Source of the DNA: Actinomycetes bacterium
GTDB lineage: Bacteria; Actinomycetota; Actinomycetes; Propionibacteriales; Nocardioidaceae
Direction: 5' to 3'
DNA: 14,614 nt
Assembly: GCA_023417775.1 (NCBI GenBank)
Contig: JAEZEJ010000038.1
Span: forward strand, 1-14,614
Part shown: one piece after another, positions 1 to 6,682 of the stretch
How positions within the stretch are numbered: the first letter of the stretch is position 1
Layout: each line of letters starts with the position of its first letter
The notes under the pieces: model-generated
What the model saw: only the letters and a program-made list of their open reading frames with translations
Databases searched by the model: none
What the model was told of the DNA's origin: nothing
Translations under genes and position numbers: made by a program

Positions 1-12
1 GCTTGCGCCCAC

Positions 13-38
13 GGCCGCTCGCCAACCGCTCAGCGGCC
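13..38 (-). terminator. Stem-loop after the siderophore-binding protein gene
   Basis: A 7-bp inverted repeat (GGCCGCT at 13-19, AGCGGCC at 32-38) encloses a 12-nt loop. It lies about 5 nt beyond the stop codon of the minus-strand binding-protein gene, where a terminator is expected. No T-run follows on either strand, so it would be a U-less terminator or only an mRNA 3'-end structure. The remaining bases of 1-43 show no gene. Confidence 0.35.
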
Positions 39-43
39 ATCTG

Positions 44-1030
44 TCAGCCGACGGCGTCGGCCAGCATCGGCACCACCGTATCCAGCGCGAACGGCACCGA
101 CAGGACGCTGTTCGTCGAATAGGACTGGCGGATGTCCTCGTCATCGTCATCGAAGACGATGGCACGGCCATCCTGCACGGCCGGGATCTGCTGGAACAGC
201 GGCTGGTCGGTCACATCGGTCGCCGGCAGCCAGATGGGGAAGACCACGAGGAGGTCCGCATCGAGCACCCCGATCTGTTCATTGGCGAGCTTGGCGGTGA
301 AGCCCTCCGGGGTCAGCTCCTCGATGGCCGGGTTCTGCTCGAACCCCAGCCGCTCCATGAACGCGACCCGCTCATTGCCCTGGATATAGGCGCCCCACCC
401 CTCGGAGGTGAAGGCGGCGACCGAGATGGTCTTGCCCTCGAACTCCGGGTGCGCCTCGGCGGCGTCGGCGAACTGCTGCTCGACATCGTCGAGCAGCTCC
501 TCACCCTTCTCGGGCGCACCGAGGGCGGTCGAGATCGTGGTGACCTGTTCCTCCATGGAGGTGAGGAAGGACTGCTTGCCCTCGGGGATGCCGACGGTCG
601 GGGCGATCTCGGAGAGCCGGTCGTAGCGTTCCTGGTCCCCGGAGCTCTTCACATCGAGGATCAGATCCGGCTTCAGCGACGCGATCTGCTCATAGGACGG
701 CTCCAAGGTCTCGATGAGCTCGGGGGCCTCGTCGTAGAGGCCTTCGGCCCACGGGCCCACACCCTCACCCTCGAAACCGAGCCAGTCCGATGCGCCGACC
801 GGCTGGACGCCCAGCGCCAGCGCCGTCTCGGCGTCTCCCCAGCCGAGGGCGACGACCCGCTCGGGTGCCTCGTCGATCGTGATGTCGCCGAACTCGGTGG
901 TGACCGTCGCGGGGAAGGCATCGCCCGCCGCGCCGGTGCCCGTGCTCTCGTCATTGTCGTCGGCGCCGCAGGCGGCGAGGCCGGCCGAGAGGGCGAGCGC
1001 GGCGACGGCCGCGGTGAGTCGGTACTTCAT
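44..1030 (-). CDS. Iron-siderophore ABC transporter substrate-binding lipoprotein
   Basis: This 328-aa extracellular lipoprotein of the FepB/FhuD/FecB periplasmic-binding family should capture ferric-siderophore and hand it to the permeases encoded divergently. The N-terminus (MKYRLTAAVAALAL...) is a typical signal peptide ending in a lipobox, L18-A-A-C21, so Cys21 is the predicted lipid anchor. A charged, low-complexity linker follows. The fold then begins with the family's opening strand (APERVVALGWGDAETALALG), and the two-lobed domain fills the rest. I chose the ATG at 1030 rather than a further-upstream in-frame ATG because it puts the signal peptide at the N-terminus and has a good Shine-Dalgarno (GGAGGGG, plus-strand 1042-1048) about 10 nt upstream. 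The divergent gap holds an iron-regulator box. The exact siderophore cannot be told from sequence; haem or cobalamin is less likely given that box. Confidence 0.93.
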   Translation of the reverse strand: MKYRLTAAVAALALSAGLAACGADDNDESTGTGAAGDAFPATVTTEFGDITIDEAPERVVALGWGDAETALALGVQPVGASDWLGFEGEGVGPWAEGLYDEAPELIETLEPSYEQIASLKPDLILDVKSSGDQERYDRLSEIAPTVGIPEGKQSFLTSMEEQVTTISTALGAPEKGEELLDDVEQQFADAAEAHPEFEGKTISVAAFTSEGWGAYIQGNERVAFMERLGFEQNPAIEELTPEGFTAKLANEQIGVLDADLLVVFPIWLPATDVTDQPLFQQIPAVQDGRAIVFDDDDEDIRQSYSTNSVLSVPFALDTVVPMLADAVG

Positions 1031-1096
1031 GGGTGCGAATTCCCCTCCGATGCTGTGATGACCCGCCCCAGAGACTGCCCGAGGTCGGACTCTGAC

Positions 1097-1115
1097 ATAG
1101 GCAAGCCTAAACTCA
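1097..1115. promoter_or_regulatory. DtxR/IdeR-like iron box between the divergent iron-uptake genes
   Basis: The 19-nt site ATAGGCAAGCCTAAACTCA matches the DtxR/IdeR consensus TTAGGTTAGCCTAACCTAA at 14 of 19 positions by my alignment, including the central AGCCTAA. It sits in the 92-nt gap between the minus-strand binding-protein gene and the plus-strand permease gene, so one repressor site could control both. Iron repression is known for such transporters in actinobacteria; binding here is inferred. Confidence 0.72.
1108..1113 (+). promoter_or_regulatory. Probable -10 box of the FecCD permease operon
   Basis: TAAACT fits the TANNNT -10 pattern and lies inside the iron box, so repressor binding would block it. 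Transcription would start near 1120-1123, at or just before the permease ATG at 1123. This predicts a leaderless or nearly leaderless mRNA. No convincing Shine-Dalgarno precedes that ATG, which fits. No good -35 is visible. Confidence 0.45.
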
Positions 1116-1122
1116 GGTCCTG

Positions 1123-2154
1123 ATGTCTCTCTCGCCGCCACCCCCCGTCACCGAACGACCGTCCGCCCGACGGCATCGGTGGCTCGCCGTCCTCATGGCG
1201 CTGGTGGCCCTGGTGGCGGCCGCGGCCGTGAGCATCGCGGTCGGAGCGGAGCCTCTGCCGGTGCGGCGGGTCCTCGAGGCACTGGCGGGGACATCCTCCG
1301 ATCCGACCGCCACGACGATCGTCCGTGAGACCCGGGTGCCGAGGATGGTCGCGGCGATCATCGTCGGCGCGGGCCTCGCGGTCTCCGGCGCGGTGATCCA
1401 GGCGTTGACCCGCAATCCGCTCGCCGACCCGGGCATCCTGGGCGTCAGCGCGGGCTCGGCCTTCACGGTCGCTCTCGGCGTGGGATTCCTCGGGGTCTCC
1501 GGCACGCTCGGCACGCTGCCGTTCGCGTTCGCCGGTGCGCTCGTTACCACCCTCGCGGTCTTCGCGATCGGTGGGTCGGGCACATCGCCGGCTCGGCTCG
1601 TGCTCGCCGGCGTCGCCTTCGGAGCCGTTCTCGCCGGCATCACACGCGCGATCGTGTTGACCGATCCGAAGGCGTTCAACACGATGCGTGTCTGGAATGC
1701 CGGGTCGCTGGAGGGACGTGGCTGGGAGCACGCCGCCCCGGTCATCGTGTTCGTCCTGCTGGGTCTGGTGATCGCGGTGGCGATCACGCCCAGCCTCAAC
1801 GCCACTGCGCTCGGCGACGACACGGCTCGCGCCCTCGGTGCCCGGCTCCTGCGGACCCGGGTGCTGGCGCTGTTGTCCATCACCCTGCTGGCAGGCAGTG
1901 CGACGGCCGTCGCCGGCCCCATCGTGTTCGTTGGATTGATGATCCCCCATGTCGCCCGCGCCCTGGTCGGCCTCGACCAACGCTGGATCATCGGGCTGAG
2001 TGCGCTGCTCGGGCCCGTGCTGGTGCTGCTGTCCGATGTCCTCGGCCGGATCGCCTTGCCCAATGGCGAACTCCCGGTCGGAGTGGTCACGGCCTTCGTC
2101 GGAGCACCGGTGCTGATCGCGATCGTCCGCCGTCGTCGGGTGATCTCCCTATGA
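1123..2154 (+). CDS. FecCD-family iron-siderophore permease (first subunit)
   Basis: This 343-aa polytopic inner-membrane permease of the FecCD/BtuC family should form half of the channel that imports ferric-siderophore. Family signatures are visible. An N-terminal hydrophobic segment is followed by the helix AGLAVSGAVIQALTRNPLADP and the GILGVSAGSAF loop. Near the C-terminus are GLMIPHVAR, which probably contacts the ATPase, and the closing NGELPVGVVTAFVGAPV segment. Length is normal for the family (about 330-350 aa). It is the first gene of the plus-strand operon and overlaps the next permease by 4 nt (ATGA), so the two are probably translationally coupled. The start at 1123 lacks a Shine-Dalgarno but lies just downstream of a -10-like box within the iron operator. 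A downstream in-frame Met at 1195 would truncate the first transmembrane region and is less likely. Confidence 0.93.
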   Translation: MSLSPPPPVTERPSARRHRWLAVLMALVALVAAAAVSIAVGAEPLPVRRVLEALAGTSSDPTATTIVRETRVPRMVAAIIVGAGLAVSGAVIQALTRNPLADPGILGVSAGSAFTVALGVGFLGVSGTLGTLPFAFAGALVTTLAVFAIGGSGTSPARLVLAGVAFGAVLAGITRAIVLTDPKAFNTMRVWNAGSLEGRGWEHAAPVIVFVLLGLVIAVAITPSLNATALGDDTARALGARLLRTRVLALLSITLLAGSATAVAGPIVFVGLMIPHVARALVGLDQRWIIGLSALLGPVLVLLSDVLGRIALPNGELPVGVVTAFVGAPVLIAIVRRRRVISL

Positions 2155-3137
2155 CCGCCCTGCTGCGCACGCGACTGACGACCACCGTGCTGCTCGTCCT
2201 CGCACTGATCGCCGGGATCGTGACCTTGGGGTTCGGGGACTATCCCTTGTCGGTTCCCCAGGTGGTGCGGGCTCTCGTCGATCCGTCGACGGGGTTCGAT
2301 CACACCGTGGTCGTCGAGTGGCGGTTGCCGCGGGTGGTCTCGGCCTTGCTCGTGGGCGCCTGTCTGGGGATCTCGGGCGCCGTCTTCCAGAGTCTCACCG
2401 CCAATCCGCTCGGATCGCCGGATGTCATCGGCTTCTCGACCGGTGCCTATACCGGCGCATTGATCGCGATGACCGTGCTCGGGCTGGGTCTCAGCGGCGC
2501 CACCGCCGGAGCCATCGTCGGCGGTCTGGGGACGGCCGCGGTCGTCTACGTCCTGGCTTTCCGGCAGGGAGTGCTCGGCTTCCGGCTCGTCGTGGTCGGC
2601 GTGGGTGTCACCGCGATGATGTCGGCGCTCAACACCTGGCTGCTGATGCGCGCCCAGCTCGAGGTGGCGCTCGGCGCCGCCATCTGGGGTGCCGGATCCT
2701 TCTCGCTCACCAACACCACCGATGCCTGGCTGCTCCTCGGAACGCTCGTGCTCGCGACCATCGCGCTGCGGGTCCTCGCGCCGAGCCTGCGACAGCTCGA
2801 ACTCGGTGACGACACCTCACGGGCGCACGGCGTCAGGGTCGAGCCGGCCCGCCTGGCATTGCTCATCGTCGGTGTCGTGCTCGTGGCGGTGCCGACCGCG
2901 CTCGTCGGCCCGATCGCGTTCATCGCGCTGGCGGCGCCCCAGGTCGCCGCCCGGGTCACCCGCTCGGCGGGGCTTCCGCTCATCGCCTCCGCCGCCGTCG
3001 GGGCGCTCGTGCTCGTGCTCGCCGATGCCGTCGCCCAGCATGTTCTGCCCGGCGGCGTCCCCGTCGGCACCGTCACCGTCGTCATCGGCGGCTGTTACCT
3101 CGTGTGGCTGCTCGCCGCGGAAACCAGGAGGCGCTGA
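2151..3137 (+). CDS. FecCD-family iron-siderophore permease (second subunit)
   Basis: This 328-aa polytopic membrane protein is the second FecCD permease, the expected heterodimer partner of the gene just upstream. It shows the same signatures in a diverged form: ACLGISGAVFQSLTANPLGSP, then DVIGFSTGAYTGAL, and toward the C-terminus VGPIAFIALAAPQVA and the PGGVPVGTVTVVIGG closing segment. A possible ATPase-coupling segment is LGDDTSRAHGV. Its ATG overlaps the upstream stop as ATGA, and the ATPase gene starts immediately after its own TGA. Two permease genes plus one ATPase gene is the usual arrangement of Fep/Fec-type importers. The substrate is inferred from context, not from specificity residues. 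Confidence 0.93.
   Translation: MTALLRTRLTTTVLLVLALIAGIVTLGFGDYPLSVPQVVRALVDPSTGFDHTVVVEWRLPRVVSALLVGACLGISGAVFQSLTANPLGSPDVIGFSTGAYTGALIAMTVLGLGLSGATAGAIVGGLGTAAVVYVLAFRQGVLGFRLVVVGVGVTAMMSALNTWLLMRAQLEVALGAAIWGAGSFSLTNTTDAWLLLGTLVLATIALRVLAPSLRQLELGDDTSRAHGVRVEPARLALLIVGVVLVAVPTALVGPIAFIALAAPQVAARVTRSAGLPLIASAAVGALVLVLADAVAQHVLPGGVPVGTVTVVIGGCYLVWLLAAETRRR
3126..3131 (+). promoter_or_regulatory. Shine-Dalgarno of the iron ABC ATPase
   Basis: AGGAGG lies 6 nt before the ATG at 3138, inside the last codons of the second permease gene. It is a consensus ribosome-binding site and fixes the ATPase start directly after the permease stop codon. Confidence 0.8.
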
Positions 3138-3932
3138 ATGTCCTCGCTCCCCGCTCGGCTCCTCGCCGAGGAGCTCACGCTCGGATATGAACGCCGGATC
3201 GTCGCCGAGGGCCTGTCGGTGGCCGTACCCGACGGGGGATTCACGGCGATCGTCGGACCGAATGCGTGCGGCAAGTCGACACTGCTGCGAGCTCTCGCGC
3301 GACTGCTCACCCCGAAGGAGGGCACCGTCGTGCTCGACGGTCGAGCCGCGCACGACCATCCGCCCAAGGACTTCGCCCGGCAGGTGGCCCTGCTGCCCCA
3401 GACGGCGTCCGCACCGGACGGCATCACGGTGCGCGAGCTGGTCGGCCGCGGCCGGTTCCCGCACCAGAGCTGGTGGCGCCCGTGGACGGCCGACGACACC
3501 GCGGCCGTCGAGCTGGCCCTGGAACAGACGGCCACCACGGAGTTGGCCGAGCGCCGCGTCGACGAGCTGTCCGGTGGGCAGCGGCAGCGGGTGTGGGTCG
3601 CGATGGCGCTCGCGCAGCAGGCCGGCATCCTGCTGCTCGACGAGCCCACGACCTTCCTCGACATCGCGCACCAGGTCGAGCTCATGGATCTCTTCGCCGA
3701 GCTCAATCGCGGCGGCGTGACGGTCGTGGCGGTGTTGCACGATCTCAACCACGCGGCCCGCTACGCCAGCCACGTCATCGCGATGTGCGGAGGCGAGGTG
3801 CGTGCCTCCGGGACGGCCCGGGAGGTCGTCACGGAGAGGGCCGTCGAAGAGGTATTCGGGTTGCGGTGCATCGTCATCGACGACCCGGAGACCGGCACGC
3901 CGCTCGTCGTGCCGCGCGCTCCGTCGCTCTGA
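3138..3932 (+). CDS. Iron-siderophore ABC transporter ATP-binding protein
   Basis: This 264-aa cytoplasmic ATPase should power the FecCD permease pair upstream. All nucleotide-binding motifs are present: Walker A GPNACGKST (residues 40-48), Q-loop Gln88 (LLPQ), signature LSGGQRQR (144-151), Walker B ILLLDEP (164-170), D-loop LD (174-175) and H-loop His201 (VLHDLNHA). The spacing and the motif VLHDLNHAARYA are typical of the FepC/FhuC/BtuD group. The ATG directly follows the permease TGA and has a consensus Shine-Dalgarno. No terminator is visible after the stop; the next gene starts 49 nt later with what looks like its own promoter. Confidence 0.95.
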   Translation: MSSLPARLLAEELTLGYERRIVAEGLSVAVPDGGFTAIVGPNACGKSTLLRALARLLTPKEGTVVLDGRAAHDHPPKDFARQVALLPQTASAPDGITVRELVGRGRFPHQSWWRPWTADDTAAVELALEQTATTELAERRVDELSGGQRQRVWVAMALAQQAGILLLDEPTTFLDIAHQVELMDLFAELNRGGVTVVAVLHDLNHAARYASHVIAMCGGEVRASGTAREVVTERAVEEVFGLRCIVIDDPETGTPLVVPRAPSL

Positions 3933-3949
3933 CGCCGACCGCCGTCGCG

Positions 3950-3955
3950 TACGAT
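3950..3955 (+). promoter_or_regulatory. Possible -10 box upstream of the YnbA-like gene
   Basis: TACGAT fits the TANNNT pattern in the 49-nt gap after the iron operon. A CTGACG element at 3929-3934 resembles a -35 box, though the 15-nt spacing is short. It would give a start near 3962, just before the ribosome-binding site. This would let the lipid cassette be transcribed independently of iron control, but read-through is also possible. Confidence 0.35.
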
Positions 3956-3981
3956 GCGGTCCGGAACGGAGAGGAGATCGC

Positions 3982-4572
3982 GTGCGCGGACTCTATGCGC
4001 TCAAACCCTGGTACAGCCGGCGACTCGAGGCATTCGTGCGGGGAGCCGTTCGGCGGGACCTCAGCCCGGATCTCTTCACGCTCATCGGCGTGCTGGGCGC
4101 CTGCGGCGCCGCCGTCGCGGTGGCCTATGCCTGGTGGCCGGCGGTGATCGTCTTCCTGGCGGTCCGGCTGGCCGGTGCCAATCTCGACGGGGCCGTCGCG
4201 CGAGCGCGTGAGGTCAGCCGTCCGTGGGGTTTCGTGCTCAACGAGATCGGCGATCGGCTCAGCGACCTGGTGGTCATGGGCGGCCTCGCCGTCCTCGCCT
4301 GGCGCACCGACGGTGTCGATATCGCCCTCGTGGTCGTGATCGCCGCGCTCGCGGCCACGCTTCCCACGTTCGCATCGCTCGCCGCGGCCGGGGCGGGTGC
4401 GACTCGCCGCAATGGCGGTCCGCTCGGTAAGACCGAACGCTGCCTGCTGGTCATCATCGCCTCCATCGTGCCGGCGTGGACCGTCTGGATCGCCTGGATC
4501 ATCGTCGCCGGATCCCTCGTCACCGCGGTCACCCGTCTGATCGCCACCCATCGGGAGCTGAGCGCCGCGTGA
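3982..4572 (+). CDS. YnbA-like CDP-alcohol phosphatidyltransferase family membrane protein
   Basis: This 196-aa integral membrane protein belongs to the CDP-alcohol phosphatidyltransferase family, whose members join a phosphatidyl group from a CDP-lipid to an alcohol. The GTG start is set by GGAGAGGAG at 3968-3976, 5 nt upstream. The usual motif is D-x2-DG-x2-AR-x8-G-x3-D-x3-D. Here DG (69-70), AR (73-74), G83 and D91 are kept, but the first Asp is Ala66 and the third is Asn87; a further Asp lies at 95. From memory, E. coli YnbA carries a comparable variant (NALDG...LNETGD) and a similar GPFGK segment, like GPLGK at 146-150 here, so I place this protein with YnbA. About five transmembrane helices are apparent. 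It overlaps the CdsA-like gene by GTGA. Substrate alcohol and product are unknown, and altered or absent catalysis cannot be excluded. Confidence 0.82.
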   Translation: MRGLYALKPWYSRRLEAFVRGAVRRDLSPDLFTLIGVLGACGAAVAVAYAWWPAVIVFLAVRLAGANLDGAVARAREVSRPWGFVLNEIGDRLSDLVVMGGLAVLAWRTDGVDIALVVVIAALAATLPTFASLAAAGAGATRRNGGPLGKTERCLLVIIASIVPAWTVWIAWIIVAGSLVTAVTRLIATHRELSAA

Positions 4573-5513
4573 ACGGACCGGAATCTCCCTCGGCCCTGCC
4601 GGACTGGCTGCTCGACGTCTATGTCGGCATCCTCAACCTCGACCGCGAGTCGCTGAGCCTGGACTTCGACATCGGTCCGATCAGCGTCGACGTCTCCGGA
4701 CGGAGCGTGTTCTTCTTCTGGGTGACGATGACCCTGCTCGCGCTGAGCGGTATCGCCGTCGCGATCTCCCGCAAGCGCGAGCTGGTGCAGAAGTGGACCA
4801 CCTGGGCGCTCATCGTGCCGGTGGTGGGCCTGCCGATCTGGTTCGGCCGCGGTCCGACCGCCGTGCTCGCGATCGTCCTCGCCCTCGTCGCCGTGCGCGA
4901 GTACACCAAGCTGGTCGGCCTCCGCCCCTGGGACAGCGCCATCCTCTACGCGCTCGCGGTGCTCTATCCGCTCGCCGCCTGGCAGACGCCGTCGCTCCTC
5001 GCGCTCGCGCCGCTCGTCGTGCTGTTGTGCGCGCTTCCCGCGATCTTGTCCGGCGACACCGAGGACGGGGTCAGTCGGGCCGCCTTCAGCGGCTTCGGCT
5101 CGGTCTGGATCTGCTGGTCCCTCGCGCATCTGGTGATCCTCTGGGAGGACGCCTTCGTCGTGGTGTTCGCCGCGGCCGCCACCGACGTGGCCGCATGGTG
5201 CGGGGGCAAGGGATTCAGACGCTTCGGATGGGCGCGGCGACCACTGTCGCCGCTCAGCCCCAATAAGACCGTCGGAGGTCTCGTCGGTGCGGTGATCGGC
5301 GCGTTCCTGGTGCTCACCCTGCTCGGAACGATCTCGGTGGGTCTGCTGATCGCCGTCGCCTTCGGCGGCGTGCTCGGCGACCTGCTCGAGTCGATGATCA
5401 AACGTCGGGCCCAGGTCAAGGACGCGGGGGAGTGGCTGCCCGGTTTCGGCGGGCTGCTGGACCGCATCGACTCGCTGCTGCTCGTGCTGCCGCTCGCGGC
5501 GGTGCTGATGTGA
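4569..5513 (+). CDS. CdsA-like phosphatidate cytidylyltransferase (YnbB-like)
   Basis: This 314-aa polytopic membrane protein should make CDP-diacylglycerol from phosphatidate and CTP, the substrate a CDP-alcohol phosphotransferase needs. About 48 soluble residues precede the membrane part. CdsA hallmarks near the C-terminus are TDVAAWCGGKGF (205-216), LSPNKTVGG (229-237) and the signature S275-M-I-K-R...V-K284-D...L-P-G-F-G-G-L-L-D298-R-I-D301. This fits the CdsA signature except that its conserved His (PGHGG) is Phe293. The GTG start at 4569 overlaps the upstream stop as GTGA; an earlier in-frame ATG would overlap the neighbour by almost 100 nt and encode an arginine-rich, non-CdsA segment. 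It is probably a paralogue dedicated to this cassette rather than the housekeeping CdsA, which usually lies near frr in actinobacteria. YnbB of E. coli is the closest analogy by gene order. Confidence 0.85.
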   Translation: MNGPESPSALPDWLLDVYVGILNLDRESLSLDFDIGPISVDVSGRSVFFFWVTMTLLALSGIAVAISRKRELVQKWTTWALIVPVVGLPIWFGRGPTAVLAIVLALVAVREYTKLVGLRPWDSAILYALAVLYPLAAWQTPSLLALAPLVVLLCALPAILSGDTEDGVSRAAFSGFGSVWICWSLAHLVILWEDAFVVVFAAAATDVAAWCGGKGFRRFGWARRPLSPLSPNKTVGGLVGAVIGAFLVLTLLGTISVGLLIAVAFGGVLGDLLESMIKRRAQVKDAGEWLPGFGGLLDRIDSLLLVLPLAAVLM

Positions 5514-6682
5514 GATACCTTCCGGCGCTGTTCCGGCACCTGCTCTGGCGCCTCGCCTGCACCCTGGCGGGCGGGCTCCGCGTGACCGGGGACTGGATGC
5601 CATCGCATCGTGGCCGGATCCTGGTGGCCAATCACTCCTCGCATGCCGACACCGCGGCGATGCTGGCCGCGCTGCCGGCCTCCGCCTACCCGGTCTTCGC
5701 CGCCGCCGCGGACTACTGGTTCGATGTCTGGTGGCGCCGCGCCCTGGTGACGGGCTTGGCCGGGGCGCTTCCGGTGCGACGGGGAGAGGGCGGCGCGTAC
5801 GCCTCGTTGCTCGACGCCGTGCGTCCCGCGCTCGCCGCCGGACGCACCGTCGTCGTCTATCCCGAGGGCACACGCACCCAGGACGGCTCCGTGGGCGAGT
5901 TCGCCTCCGGCGCCACCCGCCTCGCCCGCGACTGCGAGGTCGAGATCGTTCCGGCGGCCCTCCTCGGGACCCGGGACCTGCTGCCGAAGAACGGCCGATT
6001 CGCTCCCGGCGCGATGGAGTTGCGGCTCGGCATCCCGCTGGCGCCGGACGACGCCACGCCCGAGCGGCTGCGCGAAGAGGTCGTCACCCTGGCCGGGCGC
6101 GGGCCGGCCGAGCCTCGCGTCTCCCGTATCTGGCCGGCGGTCGCGCGATTGGTGAGCAGCCCTCTCGGCCTCGCCGTCGCCTTCCTCTGGGGATTCGCCG
6201 AGGCCTTGAGCTGGCCGATCATGGCCGAGATGGCCCTCGTCTTCCTCGCCGTCGCGGTGCCGCGACGGGTGCCGGTGTGGGCGCTCTCGATCGTGGTCGG
6301 TTCGGCGGCCGGGGTGGTCGCGAATGCGTGGCTCGCGGCCCGTGACGTGCTGGTCGCGACCCCCTGGACCACCGACCGGATGCGGGCGGTGGTCGACGGC
6401 CACCTCGCGGACGGTGCCGGCGGCATCCTGCACCAGGCGCTCAACGGCATCCCGGTGAAGCTCTACGCTCAGGCCGCGGGCGAACAGGGGATCGACCTGG
6501 CCGCCCTCGCCGGCTGGGCGACCGTCGAACGCGGGGCGCGGATGCTCGTGATCGCGGCGGTGCTGACGGTGCTCGCGCGAATTCTGCACCCCTGGCTGCG
6601 GCGCCTGTACGGGCCCTATCTCGTCGCGACCGCGCTCGGTTTCACCGTCGCCATCACGCTCATCGTGCGGGCCTGGGCATGA
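5510..6682 (+). CDS. Lysophospholipid acyltransferase (PlsC/LPLAT) fused to a DedA/VTT-like membrane domain
   Basis: This 390-aa protein appears to have two parts. Residues about 25-200 are a PlsC-type acyltransferase, which transfers an acyl group to a lysophospholipid or glycerol phosphate. The catalytic HX4D motif is NHSSHAD (His42, Asp47), followed by GALPVRRGE (85-93), YPEGTRT (117-123, block III) and VEIVPAALLG (144-153, block IV). Residues about 215-390 hold about four hydrophobic helices with FLWGFAEALSWPIMAE (225-240) and LNGIPVKLYAQAAG (311-324), followed by an Arg-Gly-Ala-Arg (341-344) helix. These resemble the YqaA/DedA (VTT) pattern of a membrane-dipping Pro-rich loop and the GIPxK...AG...GR motif. 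The GTG at 5510 overlaps the CdsA-like stop. DedA/VTT proteins are known or proposed lipid translocators, so the fusion may couple lipid remodelling to movement across the membrane. The first domain is well supported; the second is a weaker match. Confidence 0.82.
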   Translation: MRYLPALFRHLLWRLACTLAGGLRVTGDWMPSHRGRILVANHSSHADTAAMLAALPASAYPVFAAAADYWFDVWWRRALVTGLAGALPVRRGEGGAYASLLDAVRPALAAGRTVVVYPEGTRTQDGSVGEFASGATRLARDCEVEIVPAALLGTRDLLPKNGRFAPGAMELRLGIPLAPDDATPERLREEVVTLAGRGPAEPRVSRIWPAVARLVSSPLGLAVAFLWGFAEALSWPIMAEMALVFLAVAVPRRVPVWALSIVVGSAAGVVANAWLAARDVLVATPWTTDRMRAVVDGHLADGAGGILHQALNGIPVKLYAQAAGEQGIDLAALAGWATVERGARMLVIAAVLTVLARILHPWLRRLYGPYLVATALGFTVAITLIVRAWA

